DNA of 64,000 bases from Larix kaempferi (lineage: Eukaryota > Streptophyta > Pinopsida > Pinales > Pinaceae), in the NCBI GenBank assembly GCA_027924585.1, contig BSBM01000762.1:11628501-11692500 (forward strand). Reading direction: 5' to 3'. Below, one piece after another: positions 10,330 through 21,179 of the stretch. The stretch's first letter is position 1; each line of letters opens with the position of its first letter. Below the pieces are notes generated by a model. It was not told where the DNA came from and did not search any database. It saw only the letters and a program-made list of their open reading frames with translations. Both the position numbers and the translations under genes were made by a program.

Positions 10330-11656
10330 TGTCACGTCCCCTCCCATTATACTAGTGTAATGGAGTGGATCGTGATCCCAAACCGGGCATCTAGCCCCAT
10401 AAACTTTTAACCAAGCACTCACATAATTTAAAAGAGATATGAGATGTGTAGTTATAAGAAAAACACAGCGGAAATAATCAATTACGCATCCATTATACAT
10501 TCAGTATATTCATGCCATTCATCAATCTAAACAATATCAATTTAGCAAATGAGAATACTTATCTTAACCCAAGTAATCCCCGAGCAACCAGCTACGCTTT
10601 TGCAACGTTCCACCCAACCGTAGGCCAGTGTGCTCCACGATCTCTCAGCACCACTGCCACCCCCGAGCTGGGCATGATCTCCACAAGGAACTAGGGAACA
10701 ACAGGGTCTCACATAACCATAGATACACCAGAATCAGCCCTGCCAACCAGCAGTTGGGTTTCTGAGGCTGCTAGGAGATGGATGCATATAACAGCAAAAG
10801 TGTAAGTGCCGGGCATGAGAAAAACGCTTCTCTAGTGAAGTTTCCAACAATGGGTTGGTAACATTTCCAAAAAAACATGGGCAACCAAAACAAAAAGGGG
10901 AAAAATGGGAGATCAACCCCAGGAGAGCAAAATCGTTTTCAGAAGAATGCTCATGGGCATTTTGTGGGCAGAAACGGCCTCCATAACCCCAAAAATCGTC
11001 GCTCTCTTCTCCCAGCTAATGAGCTAACCAAAACGAGTTTGTAGGCATGGAATAATGCAGGAAATGGTGAAAAACGTGAAGGATAAAACCCCAACAGGCT
11101 CAGACTGCGTGAGAGGAAGAATGCCATGGGTGAAGAATGGATTTGGGCCAATTTCGTGGGGGTTTTCTTGCCTAGCCAACAAAAACTCGATTTCCCAGGT
11201 TGTTGTCTTGCCCATACACGAAAATTGACAGCCATACCTCTCCCATCCCAAGGCATTAATTGTCTCAACCAATTATTGGAAGAATTAAATGATTGGGTGC
11301 ATGAGGCCAAATGGGTAGTTGAGAGTTCATGGGTTTCCTCAATGAAATGGCTTAATACCATGGCTCAAGGGTTTGGTTATTTTCCCTCCCTATTTCTTGT
11401 AAAGATCATGCCCTCATCTCTTTGTTGCATTGCGTAGCTGGTTGTGGGTTTTTCATTAAAATTGCATATTTACATGATGTCCGATTTTACATTGTGCACG
11501 GCTAGCACAAGAACTCTATGCATCTAATCTAATTGCCGATACATAAACGCTAAATCAATGGTGGGGCCTTGGCCTTGAGCTCCTCACCATGATTAAATAT
11601 CAATATTTACATCATTTACAATATTAACGCACTAGGGTCAAGGTGGGGACATTACA
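10330..11656 (-). repeat. 5' LTR of L
   Basis: Right-hand LTR, TGTCACGTCC...GGGGACATTACA, 1,327 bp. It acts as the promoter-bearing LTR because the element reads leftwards. I could not pick out a convincing TATA box by eye. Confidence 0.95.
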
Positions 11657-11908
11657 CCTGTATTAGATACTTCAAACCATTCACATATCTTGCAACTTCT
11701 TCTTCGCCTTCATTGGTTTGATCGGATCTAATCAACAGTCTGTAGAACTCTTCTGTGTATTCTTTCATGGTCATCTCTTTCTGTCGAAATTTCTACAACT
11801 TCCTGAACAAGGAAATCACATAGTCATTTGGCGAGAACTTCCCCTTCATCTTGGAAACCATTATGTCCCAAGACTTAATATTCTCCTTTCCTTTATTGAC
11901 TCTCTCAG
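11657..11908 (-). pseudogene. H gag, middle part
   Basis: Between L and C1 the minus strand reads RVNKGKENIKSWDIMVSKMK, GKFSPNDYVISLFRKL, a stop, KFRQKEMTMKEYTEEFYRLL, then QTNEGEEEVARYVNGLKYLI. This matches the plant retrotransposon Gag pattern (short-repeat capsid region with YxxEF and a late ARY.nGL). It joins the gag N-terminus at 19344 through CTCAG and the gag C-terminus at 2805 through CCTGT, with the reading frame kept at both joins. Confidence 0.85.
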
Positions 11909-12471
11909 TGTTGATGTAATTGTAACTTCTGAATGTATTTCACCTATGTATATTGTACTCCTATAGAGATGTTATTGTTCCTCTATATGGAAGTGTCATC
12001 ATTTGTATTGACAAGTGTCGCAAGTGTTGCAACTTGCATGTGATGGGTTATTAGACCACCAAGTGTGGGGTCGGCCCTGATTAGTATAACCATGGGTTAT
12101 TAGACTGAGTTAGACAAGTTGGCCCTGCTAGGTTATTAGGCAGGTCAGGTCATGTATAAATAGAGTGTGGGAGGCACTCTATTTGATCACTTCATTATTC
12201 ACTTCTACAATCATCGTAAAGTGGCGCACAAGTGAGGAAGGAGGAGTGGCTTCTAGGAGGACTATCTCTTGTACTTGTCTTGTATCATTGCTCTTTCTAT
12301 CTCTGAGGAAGTTGTGGGGATTTTCACCTTTATGGTTTTCCCCAGTGAAACTCTGTGTGTCTATTGTCTCATGTGATTTCTTGTTGTGATTGATATGCTT
12401 GATATGATGTACATGTTATTCTCTCAGTAAAGATCCTAGAGTATATTGAATTAATGCTAAAAAAATTAACA
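11909..12471 (+). repeat. 5' LTR of C1
   Basis: 563 bp, TGTTGATGTAATTG...AAATTAACA. Upstream of the TATA box it carries copies of GGGTTATTAGAC, the motif that is triplicated in C2. The 5' copy has a 9-bp insertion (tandem GCAAGTGTT) absent from the 3' LTR. Confidence 0.95.
12155..12162 (+). promoter_or_regulatory. TATA box of C1 5' LTR
   Basis: TATAAATA, followed by AGAGTGTGGGAGGCACTCTATTTG. The segment GAGTG...CACTC after it can form a small stem-loop. The same box is at 19027-19034 in the 3' LTR and at equivalent places in C2. Confidence 0.8.
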
Positions 12472-12483
12472 TGGTATCAGAGC
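12472..12483 (+). promoter_or_regulatory. Primer-binding site of C1 (tRNA-iMet type)
   Basis: TGGTATCAGAGC follows the LTR end directly, with no spacer, as is usual for copia elements. Confidence 0.95.
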
Positions 12484-13043
12484 TAACCTGAGAAGAAGAC
12501 ACTATGCAGTTGCGGAAGCTAGGGCTTCTTGTTTATTGGGTTTCTCTCCATAGATATTGAAAGGAAGTAGGGTATTTTGACTCTCCTCATCAAGGCGCAT
12601 ATTTCTGTCCAATCATAATTCATCTCTAGGCACTTTCATTTTTGGCCCTAAAAATTAGGGTTTCCACAAAAATAGGTATTTCTGAATTCTGAGACCATAG
12701 CTGGAAGCTCCTTGGAAAAATCGAAGTTTAGAGATTTGGATCAAACTTTTTGGTTGGGTGAAGCTCCGGGAAACTCAAACCCTAATTCAGGGTCCTCCCT
12801 AGTGAATGTGGGAAACAAAAAGGCATTTATGAAGGGTGAAACTTTGCAGAATTCAAATTCTAAATATACCAAGATGATCAGCTCATCAAGGCGCATCTTT
12901 CTATCCTTTCAGAAATTTGAAATTCACATTTTGAATTTTTAGGGTTTCTTTGACAAACCCTAATCCAACACTAGATCCAGATTTATGCAAATCAAGTGGT
13001 AAGACCTAAATCTTTTCTATTTCCATTTGAAGTACTCTTTAAG
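12484..13043 (+). other. C1 leader, untranslated
   Basis: 560 bp between primer site and gag start. It shares phrases with the C2 leader (for example GACCATAGCTGGAAGCTCC versus GACCACGGCTGGAAGCTCC) but has only one copy of the unit repeated in C2. No gene seen. Confidence 0.7.
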
Positions 13044-13918
13044 ATGTCTCACCAAACTAAGCTTGAGGATAAGCTTGAAGGGGCTGATAACTTCCGAGCA
13101 TGTAATTATACGATTGGGTTAATCCTGGAAGAAAATGAATTGGACACTTACATAAGTGAAGAGGTCCCTGTCCCAGAGGGAGAAGAGGCTAAGGCCTTAC
13201 ATAAGAAGAACTTGGTCAAGGCAGAGAGGATCATTGTTGATTCTATCAAAGACCATCGCATACCACATGTGTCATCTCTAAAGACACCCAAGGAGATGTT
13301 TGATTCCCTAACCAAGCTATTTGAAGGGAAGAACATAAATTGGAAGATGACTTTGCGGAACCAATTGAAAGGGGTAAAGCTTCAGAATGGAGAGAACATT
13401 CAATATATTTCTCTAAGGTCTCTTAGATCAAGGAACAACTTGAAGCTGTGGATGAAGTAGTGGATAATGGTGAAGTTGTCATGACCACATTGAATGGCCT
13501 ACCTAGGTCATGGGACTCCTTCATCCAAGGAATATGTGCAAGAAGGAAGTTGATCTCATTCAGTAGACTATGGGAGGAATGCTCACAAGAAGAAGCAAGG
13601 CTTGTGGCTCGAGAAGAGAAGATGGGGAATTAAGATCAAGCTCTCAAAACACACACCAAGGGAAGCAAGTTTAAGAGGGAGAGATCTCATAACAAGAAAC
13701 ATTCTCACCCTCATCATAAGAAGAAAGATCTATCTCATGTTCGATGTTTCGATTGTAATGAAATAGGACACTTTGCTTCAAATTGTCCCAAGAAGAAGAA
13801 AGACAACAATAACCAATTCAACAAGAAGAAGACGTACAACAAGAAGAGATTTCATGCTCATGCTAATGAGGATGATGAACCTCCCAAGAAGAAAGCTAGG
13901 GCAGAAAGTGATGCTTCA
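13044..13918 (+). pseudogene. C1 gag (frameshifted)
   Basis: Starts ATG at 13044 (MSHQTKLEDKLEGADNF), the usual copia Gag opening, and runs in frame to about 13410. There a frameshift moves it to the next frame (IKEQLEAVDEVVDNGEVV, LNGLPRSWDSFIQGI). The zinc knuckle CFDCNEIGHFASNCP lies at about 13745-13790 with perfect C-x2-C-x4-H-x4-C spacing and is followed by Lys-rich sequence. In-frame stops lie at about 13422, at 13631 and near 13919. Gag forms the cytoplasmic particle that packages the RNA. Confidence 0.9.
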
Positions 13919-13919
13919 T

Positions 13920-15445
13920 AAAGTGAAGATGAATATGTTCTAATCTATGCTCTCACAGGTACTATCTCTCATGGATGTAATGATTGGCTTATTGATAGTG
14001 GGACTTCCAAACACACGACTGGGTTTAAAGAATCTTTTGTAAATCTATCTGAAAATGAGCCACCCCATAAAGTGAAACTTGGGAATGACTATCAATATCC
14101 CATCAAGGGAAGTGGTGATGCCTCCTACAACCTAGACTCTGGGAAGTCTTTGAAGATGAAAGATGTTCTATATGTACCTGGGCTTAAAAAGAACCTACTC
14201 TCCATCTATGCATTGGATGCAAAAGGCATGAGGGTTGCATTTGTAGATGGCCAAGTCCTAATGTGACCAAAGGGTAAAACTATAGATGATGCAGTCGTGA
14301 TTGGAGAGCAAGAGGGAGGATTGTACAAATTGAAGGGACAACCTGAACAAGCCATGGTACATGAATCGATGGAGCCAAGTGAACTTTGGCATAGAAGACT
14401 TGCACATGTGCACTATAGGGCACTACCAATTGCAAGTAAATTTGTAGAGGGCCTTCATGAAATCAAGACAAAGCATGAAGGTGTTTGCAAAGGATGTGCA
14501 AAAGGAAAGAACATTAAGAAGGAATTTCTAAGCAGTGAAAGCAAAGCTAAAGGAATCTTGGAAATTATCCACTCCGATGTATGCGGTCCGATGTCATCTA
14601 GTTATCTGAGTGCGTATGTATACTATGTCTCTTTCGTTGATGATTTCTCTAGGAAGACTTGGGGTTTATTTCTTGAAGAACAAAAATGAAGTGTTTGATA
14701 AATTCAAGGAATTCAAAGTCTTGATGGAAAATCAAACTGATAAGAAGATCAAGACCTTCAGATCCGACAATGGCAGAGAAGTCACTTTAGGTGACTTCAA
14801 GAAGCTATGCAGTGATTCATGGATTAAGAGGGAGTTGACTGCTCCCTACAATCCACAACAGAATGGAGTTGTAGAAAGGACGAATAGAATGATCATGAAA
14901 GCAGCACGGGCAATGTTGCATGACCAGGATCTGCCTATGCATCTTTGGGAAGAAGCAGCTAGGACATCTGTATATCTGCAGAACAGAACACCTCACAAGA
15001 TATTGGACAACAAGACACCAAAAGAGGTATTCTCTGGTAAGAAACCTGAAGTCAGCCATCTTTGAATATTTGGCTGTCCAGTATATATTCATGTCCCAAA
15101 GGAAAAGAGGACAAATCTAGATCCTTCAGGAAAGAAGGGCATCTTTGTGGGGTACAGGGAAAGCTCTAAGGCTTACAGAATATACTTTCCAGGGTTCAAG
15201 AAGATTGATGTCAGTAGGGATGTGACATTTGATGAAAACTCACCCTTCATCAAGTCAAGGAAAACACCTGTTGAAGATCATGAAGAACCAAAGGAAACCA
15301 AATTTCAAGACACCACCATGATTGAAATAATTTTAGATGCATATCATGAAATGGAAGATATGCAAGAACATGTAGATCCACCCCATGAGAAGAACTATCA
15401 CAAGAGGAAACCTGCATGGGATAGAGATCTCATTCAAGATGCATA
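13920..15445 (+). pseudogene. C1 protease and integrase (broken)
   Basis: The protease has the active site DWLIDSGTSKHTTGF (Asp-Ser-Gly intact) and ends near LYVPGLKKNLLSIYALDAKG. After a stop at 14264 the integrase begins: the HHCC finger is LWHRRLAHVHYRALP and GVCKGCAKGK. The core has SFVDDFSRKTW (first Asp), TFRSDNGREV (second Asp) and NGVVERTNRM (Glu), so all three catalytic residues survive. A frameshift near 14683 splits the core, and a stop falls at 15063. A C-terminal stretch GKKGIFVGYRESSKAYRI continues to about 15445. Confidence 0.92.
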
Positions 15446-15446
15446 A

Positions 15447-17084
15447 AGGTATGGAATTCCAGAAGAAGAACACAGAGAAAGGAAGAGGACTAGATCACAT
15501 ACCAGTTATGTTTCCCTACTCTGTGATATTATGAAAAAAGAACCTTCAAATTATGAAGAAGCAATGGAAAAGAAAGAATGGAAGGATGCCATGGTTGAGG
15601 AATACCAATCGATCATGAAAAATTATGTTTGGGATGTTCTCCCAAGACCTGAAGGGAAGTCTGTTGTGACTTCCAAATGGATCTAGAAGATTAAGAATGC
15701 TGCAGATGGCAGCATAGAAAAATACAAAGCAATATTTGTAGCTCGTGGCTTCTCCCAGAAAGAGGGGATAGATTATGAAGAGACTTTTGCTCCTGTAGCC
15801 AAGTCCACTTCCATCAAATCAGTACTTGCCCTAGATGCAGTGATGAAATGGAAGATACACCAGATGGATGTCCAGACAGCTTTCTTGAATGGTGTAGTCG
15901 AGGAGGAAGTGTATGTGGAGCAGCCGCTTGGTTTTGAGACACATGACAGGGAGTCATATGTGTGCAGATTGAAGAAAGCCTTGTATGGCTTGAAGCAAGC
16001 TCCTAGGACATGGTATGGTAGGATAGACAACTTTCTATCCAGTTTGGGATTTACCAAGAGTAAAGCAGATTCCAACCTTTACTACAAGGTTGAGGAAGGC
16101 AATTCAGTGATAATACTATTGTATGTGGATGACCTGTTTGTAATAAGTGAGGATGGGTTGATTGTCGATACCAAGAGGAAGCTTGTTGCCAAGTTCGAGA
16201 TGAAGGACTTGGGGATGATGCACTATTTCCTAGGCATGGAGGTGTGGCAGAGTGCAGATGGAATCTTCCTTGGACAAGAGAATTATGCAGTAGAGATCCT
16301 GAAGAGGTTCGGGATGATGGAATGCAAGGCCATGGACACACCTATGGCATCGAACCTGAAGCTTTTGTGTGATGCTTCATATGATCCGGTTGATGTCACT
16401 GTGTATCGTCAGATGATTGGGTCCTTGATGTACCTAACGAACACGAGACCAGATATTTGCTTTGCGGTGAACACATTGAGCCAATACTTGACGGATTCGA
16501 GAGGTGTTCACCTGGTTTCTCTAAAGCATATTTTGAGGTACCTAAAGGGTACAATTGATTATGGGCTCAAGTATGATGCGAATCAAAAGTTTAACCTACA
16601 GGGTTATGTTGATTCAGATTGGGCAGGCAGTGCTGCAGATAGGAAGAGCACATCTGGGTGTTGCTTCAATATGGGATCAGGTGTGATATATTGGTTTAGC
16701 AGGAAGCAGTCTTGCATAGCACTGAGTACAGCCGAGGAATAATATGTTGCAGCTTATTCAACTAGTTGTGAGGTAGTATGGATCCGAAAGCTACTATCTG
16801 AGTTATTTGATCTCCCGCTAGAGGCTACTGGTATCTTTTGTGATAGCTAGAGTTGTGTGAAGCTGTCTGAGAACCCGGTGTTCCACGACAGGTCGAAACA
16901 CATTGAGATCAAATATCACTATATCAGGGATATGGTGCAGAGAGGAGCAGTGAAGCTCTTGTATGTTGCGACGGATGAGCAGGTTGCAGATGTGTTGACT
17001 AAACCACTAGCTAGAGTGAAGTTTGAGTACTTCAGAGAGAGGCTTGGTGTTCTTCAGATTGACGACACTTCGAGGAAGAAGTGA
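15447..17084 (+). pseudogene. C1 reverse transcriptase and RNase H (few stops)
   Basis: One frame with stops only near 15684, 16740 and 16848. The RT opens with the EEAMEKKEWKDAMVEEYQSI block and includes ARGFSQKEGIDYEETFAPVA, QMDVQTAFLNG and LKKALYGLKQAPRTWY. The catalytic YVDD is at 16122-16133 and DTPMASNLKL follows. RNase H begins at YVDSDWAGSAADRKSTSG and ends with the usual HIEIKYHYIRDMVQRG and DVLTKPLARVKFEYF. The stop at 17082-17084 is the natural end. The central 300 codons (15840-16742) are uninterrupted. Confidence 0.95.
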
Positions 17085-17204
17085 TGGACACATTTGCAGG
17101 AGCCATTCCAAGCATGGTGAGAGGAGGATCTTTCCCATGGCTGTGGATGTAAGCGCTGGATGATGAGCATCAGGACGATTCTCTAGTTACTGCTCTATAT
17201 ATGC

Positions 17205-18030
17205 ATCAGTTGGATGCTTTGATCAGTTGGATCATGTATTTGTCTATGAATCATGTTGGAGACTTCATATATTTGTATATGTATCATGTTGGATGCTTGA
17301 TATATTTGTATATGCATCATGTTGGATGCTTGATATGATCAATTGGATCATGCATTTGTATATGCATCATGTTGGATGCTTGATATGATCAGTTGGATCA
17401 TGTATTTGTATATGCATCATGTTGGATGATTGATATGATCAGGTGGATCATGTATTTATGTATGTATCAGGTGGATTCATTGTATGATCAGGTAGATCAT
17501 GTACTTATGTATGTATCAGGTGGATGCATTGTATGATCAAGTAGATCATGTACTTATGTATGTATCAGGTGGATGCACTATATGATCAGGTAGATCATGT
17601 ACTTATGTATGTATCAAGTGGATGCATTTTATGATCAGGTACTGATGTATGTATCAGGTGGATGCATTATATATACAAGGTGGATGCATTGTATGATCAG
17701 GTAGATCATGTATGATGATATGTATCAGGTAGATACTTTGTATGCATCAGATGGATATATTGTTTGATCAGGATGATCACAGATGACGAGCTTCGGGATG
17801 TTGCTCCAGATGATATGCATCAGGATGATACTATGATGGTGATCAGGATGATCACAGATGATGAGCTTCAGGATGTTGCTCCAGATGATATGCATCAGGA
17901 TGATGCTATGATGGTGATCAGGATGATCACAGATGATGACCTTCAGGATGTTGCTCTAGATAATATGCATTAGGATGATGATGATCATGTTGATCATGTG
18001 ATGATGTACATCAGGATGATGTATGGTGAG
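17205..18030 (+). repeat. C1 post-pol tandem array 1 (GATCA/GGATCATGTAT units)
   Basis: Between pol and the polypurine tract, variants of GATCAGTTGGATCATGTATT and TATGCATCATGTTGGATGCT recur, at first every 50 bp and later in shorter forms. From 17764 a second flavour (GGATGATCACAGATGACGAG) repeats three times every 69 bp. Because 69 is a multiple of three, the open frame at 17764-17973 is a repeated peptide and is probably fortuitous. C2 has a related but distinct array in the same place. Confidence 0.9.
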
Positions 18031-18049
18031 TATCAGGTTGATACTTTGT

Positions 18050-18510
18050 GGCTGTGGAAAGGTTGTGTAGGTAGCATAGAAAAGACCCTTTAAAATCCGG
18101 ACAGGTGGAGTGGTGTGCTCGTAACAGCCTAGGATGCTTAATCGATATCCAGAAAGGTAGAGTGGTGTGCTTGTAACATCCTGGGATGCTCTGAGTAGGT
18201 TTTGCTATAGTTCCGCATAGAAAAGATCCTTTAAAATACGGACAGGCAGAGTGGTGTGCTCGTAACATCCTGGGATGCTCTATCGAGATCCAGAAAGGTA
18301 GAGCAGTGTGCTCGTAACATCCTGGGATGCTCTGAGTAGGTTTTGCAAAAGTTAAAATAGAAAAGATCCTTTAAAATCTGGACAGGTAGAGCGGTGTTCT
18401 CATAACAACCTGGGATGCTCTATCGAGATCCAGACAGGTAGAGCGGTGTGCTTGTAACATCCTGGGATGCTCTGAGTAGGTTTTGTGAACGTCAACATGT
18501 AAAAGAACCT
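18050..18510 (+). repeat. C1 post-pol tandem array 2 (about 140-bp units)
   Basis: AGAAAAGAYCCTTTAAAAT starts near 18078, 18219 and 18359, about a 140-bp period, with a partial copy from 18499. Each unit contains two sub-copies of GTGTGCTCGTAACATCCTGG separated by GATCCAGAAAGGTAGAG. The segment from 18510 to 18780, ending at the polypurine tract, is unique and is conserved in C2. Confidence 0.9.
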
Positions 18511-18780
18511 ATAGTCTGCGCTAGGTTTTGTTGACGCACGTAATCAGTCCTAGGTTCCATAGTATGGCCACTGATGATGAAGACCTAAAGGTGGTGGGCC
18601 TACATCCAGTATGAAAAAGGATTGGCTCTGTAGAACTTCCTATGATGAGTAGATTGGAGATTGATTGAGATAGCAGCAGCACTGATGATGACGATGATTC
18701 GAGGATGATGATTCGATGATTATGATCCAGAGAAGAAGACTTGTGCTAGCAGATCTGTGTCGAGAAATACCTTCCTATTT

Positions 18781-18789
18781 AAGAGGGAG
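18781..18789 (+). promoter_or_regulatory. Polypurine tract of C1
   Basis: AAGAGGGAG abuts the 3' LTR. The same nine bases precede the 3' LTR of C2. Confidence 0.9.
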
Positions 18790-19343
18790 TGTTGATGTAA
18801 TTGTAATTTCAGAATGTATTTCACCTATGTATATTGTACTCCTATAGAGATGTTATTATTCCTCTATACGGAAGTGTCATCATTTGTATTGACAAGTGTC
18901 GCAACTTGCATGTGATGGGTTATTAGACCACCAATTGTGGGGTCAGCCCTTATTAGTATAACTATGGGTTATTAGACTGAGTTAGACAATTCGGCCCTGC
19001 TAGGTTATTAGGCAGGTCAAGTCATGTATAAATAGAGTGTGAGAGGCACTCTATTTGATCACTTCATTATTCACTTCTACACTCATCAAAAAGTGGCGCA
19101 CAAGTGAGGAAGGAGGAGTAGCTACTAGGAGGACTATCTCTTGTACTTGGGTTGTATCATTGCTCTTTCTACCTCTGAGGAAGTTGTGGGGTTTTTCACC
19201 TTTATAGTTTTTCCCAGTGAAACTCTGTGTGTCTATTGTCTCATGTGATTGCTTATTGTGATTGATATGTTTGATATGATGTACATGTTATTCTCTCAGT
19301 AAAGATCATAGAGTATATTGAATTAATGCTAAAAAAATTAACA
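18790..19343 (+). repeat. 3' LTR of C1
   Basis: 554 bp, TGTTGATGTAATTG...AAATTAACA, followed by the CTCAG duplication. It differs from the 5' LTR at scattered sites and by the 9-bp indel, clearly more than the two LTRs of C2 differ from each other. Confidence 0.95.
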
Positions 19344-19706
19344 CTCAGCTTGTACATTGTCCTAGCACAATGAGGCATTACCCTTCAAATTCAGATAGAC
19401 AGTTTTAACCCTCTTGGGATCCTCTAGCTACTCTATGTCGAAGTATTTCTTCATCTCTCTGATCTAGTCTATCAAGTATTTTGGATCCAAACTTCTTGAG
19501 TAGGTAGGTACATCCATTTTTTCCTTACCCCTCATTTCTTTCGATAGCTTGATGAGTCTATCTTCTGGTTCTTCTTTTGATGCTTCCCGAGCATCCACTT
19601 CCTTGAATTCCTCATCACTATGGTCAAGTGCATTGGGAATTCATCCATGTCTCTATGCTTCTTTGATTACTGCAACCTCATTAGTCAAACTTCTCATTGT
19701 ATGCAT
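19344..19706 (-). pseudogene. H gag, N-terminal part
   Basis: The minus strand starts near 19706 with MHTMRSLTNEVAVIKEA and continues with KEEPEDRLIKLSKEMRGKEK, MDVPTYSRSLDPKYLID, a stop, IREMKKYFDIE, and KTVYLNLKGNASLC ending at the CTCAG junction with C1. DPKYLID..IREMKKYFD and L.GNA....DNVQ are hallmarks of plant retrotransposon Gag. Four stops are visible. It continues into 11908. Confidence 0.85.
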
Positions 19707-20355
19707 TGTTGATGTATATGTAACTTCGGAATGTATTTCACATATATGTATATTGTATTCCTATAGAGATGGTATTATTCCTCTATAAGGAAGTGTCGTC
19801 ATTTATATTGTAAGTGTCGTAACTTATACTTGATGGGTTATTAGACCACCTTGTTGGGGTCGGCCCTGTATAAGTCATGTGGGTCAAAGGGTTATTAGAC
19901 CACCCTATTGGGGGTCGGCCATGTGGGTCAAATGGTTATTAGACCACCCTATTGGGGGTCGGCCCAGTCAGCATTATGTTATGTGGTTAAGTTCGAGCCT
20001 ACATGAGTTAGGTAAAAAGGCAAGTCAAGTCAAGTATAAATAGAGTGCGGGAGGCACTCTATTTACTCACTCACTTCTCACACATGCACTCAAGGAGGAT
20101 TGGCGCACTTATGGAGGAGGAGGATCTGCTGCTAGGTTATGTCTATCTCTCATGGTTGGTTGTATCATTGCTCTATCTATCTCTGAGGAAGTTATTGGGG
20201 TTTTTCACCTTTATGGTTTTCCCCAAGTAAATCTTTGTGTCTCTTGTGTGCTTGCATTATTGTCTCCATGATTGATATGCCGTAGATATGCTGTACATGT
20301 TGTTCTCTCAGTTAAGATCCTAGATCAGATTGAAGTAAATTCAGAAAATTTAACA
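19707..20355 (+). repeat. 5' LTR of C2
   Basis: 649 bp, TGTTGATGTATATG...AATTTAACA. Three tandem copies of GGGTTATTAGACCACC plus GGGGTCGGCC lie at about 19826-19963, just upstream of the TATA box. Confidence 0.95.
20035..20042 (+). promoter_or_regulatory. TATA box of C2 5' LTR
   Basis: TATAAATA followed by GAGTGCGGGAGGCACTC, the same core promoter as C1. The copy in the 3' LTR is at 26438-26445. Confidence 0.8.
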
Positions 20356-20367
20356 TGGTATCAGAGC
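20356..20367 (+). promoter_or_regulatory. Primer-binding site of C2 (tRNA-iMet type)
   Basis: TGGTATCAGAGC directly after the LTR. Confidence 0.95.
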
Positions 20368-20639
20368 TAGCCTGAAAGAAGGCATGATATGGCATGTATG
20401 ACACTTGTTGCACTTACGATGCTAGGGCTTGATATAGCAAAAACCAGTCATCGTAGCACTTTCGCTATAAATCCGTTTTGGCGAAGTTTTCGGATCATAA
20501 ATTGTTACAAGACGAATATTAAATCTCCAGGTACCTTGTGTCCAAAGGAGTACTTTGTGATTTATGATCTGTACAATATAGGGTTTCTGCCTCTTCCAGA
20601 TCTGAGTCAAAATCAGCTGACCTTGGTAAAAAGGTCATA

Positions 20640-21080
20640 ACCTGGGCTAGGAAGATCCAAATGAAATTTCGTAAAAAGTGACAGGTAGTACACAGATTGT
20701 ACTATCTCAGAAAACATTTTCAGATACCGAAGTTGAACCAGTGACACGTGGAACTCCGTACAAGTACGCTCTCCTGTATTATCCTATAAACAGGTCACGT
20801 TGCGACATTTGGCATAACTCTCTCTCAGAGAGTCCAATTGAGGTCAGACCTATCAGGATGGAAATATAACAGGCCGAGCTATCTCAGGAAAATTTTTCAG
20901 AGGCCGAAGTTGAAACAGTGACATGTGGCACGTCGTACAAGTTCGCTCTCCTGTATTATCCCAAAACAGGTCACGTTGCGACATTTGGCATAACTCTCTC
21001 TCAGAGAATCCAATTGAGGTCAGACCTATCAGGATGGAAAGACAACAGGTCAGGCTATCTTAGGAAACGTTTTCAGACCC
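20640..21080 (+). repeat. C2 leader tandem repeat, about 177-bp unit
   Basis: CTATCTCAGRAAA starts at 20702 and 20879, and a third copy (CTATCTTAGGAAA) starts at 21055, giving periods of 177 and 176 bp. Each full unit includes TTGCGACATTTGGCATAACT and AGGTCAGACCTATCAGGATG. Open frames across it are fortuitous. Confidence 0.9.
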
Positions 21081-21179
21081 TATGGATCAAAACGTTTGGA
21101 GTTACACCAGAAACAATCAGGTACATATTTCTTTCAAAATAGAATTATTTTTGAGTACCTTCATTCATGGCTTCCAGAA

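Larger units (their letters stand above)
2806..11656 (-). mobile_element. Element L: 8.85-kb LARD-like non-autonomous LTR retrotransposon
   Basis: Two 1,327-bp LTRs (2806-4132 and 10330-11656) both start TGTCACGTCC and end TTACA, and they are flanked by identical CCTGT duplications at 2801-2805 and 11657-11661. A primer site abuts the right LTR and a polypurine tract abuts the left one, so transcription runs on the minus strand. The 6.2-kb interior has no protease, RT, RNase H or integrase. It holds three tandem-repeat fields and one intact 172-codon Gag-like frame near the 3' end. The LTRs are very similar, so L is a fairly recent insert into the gag gene of H. Its movement must have depended on another element. 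Confidence 0.95.
11909..19343 (+). mobile_element. Element C1: complete but mutated Ty1/copia retrotransposon
   Basis: LTRs of 563 and 554 bp (11909-12471, 18790-19343) both start TGTTGATG and end AATTAACA, flanked by CTCAG at 11904-11908 and 19344-19348. Inside are the primer site, gag with zinc knuckle, protease, integrase, RT and RNase H in copia order, then a 1.7-kb repeat-rich untranslated region, then the polypurine tract. Two frameshifts (near 13410 and 14683) and about eight in-frame stops break the polyprotein. It is inserted in the gag of H and is related to C2. Confidence 0.97.
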
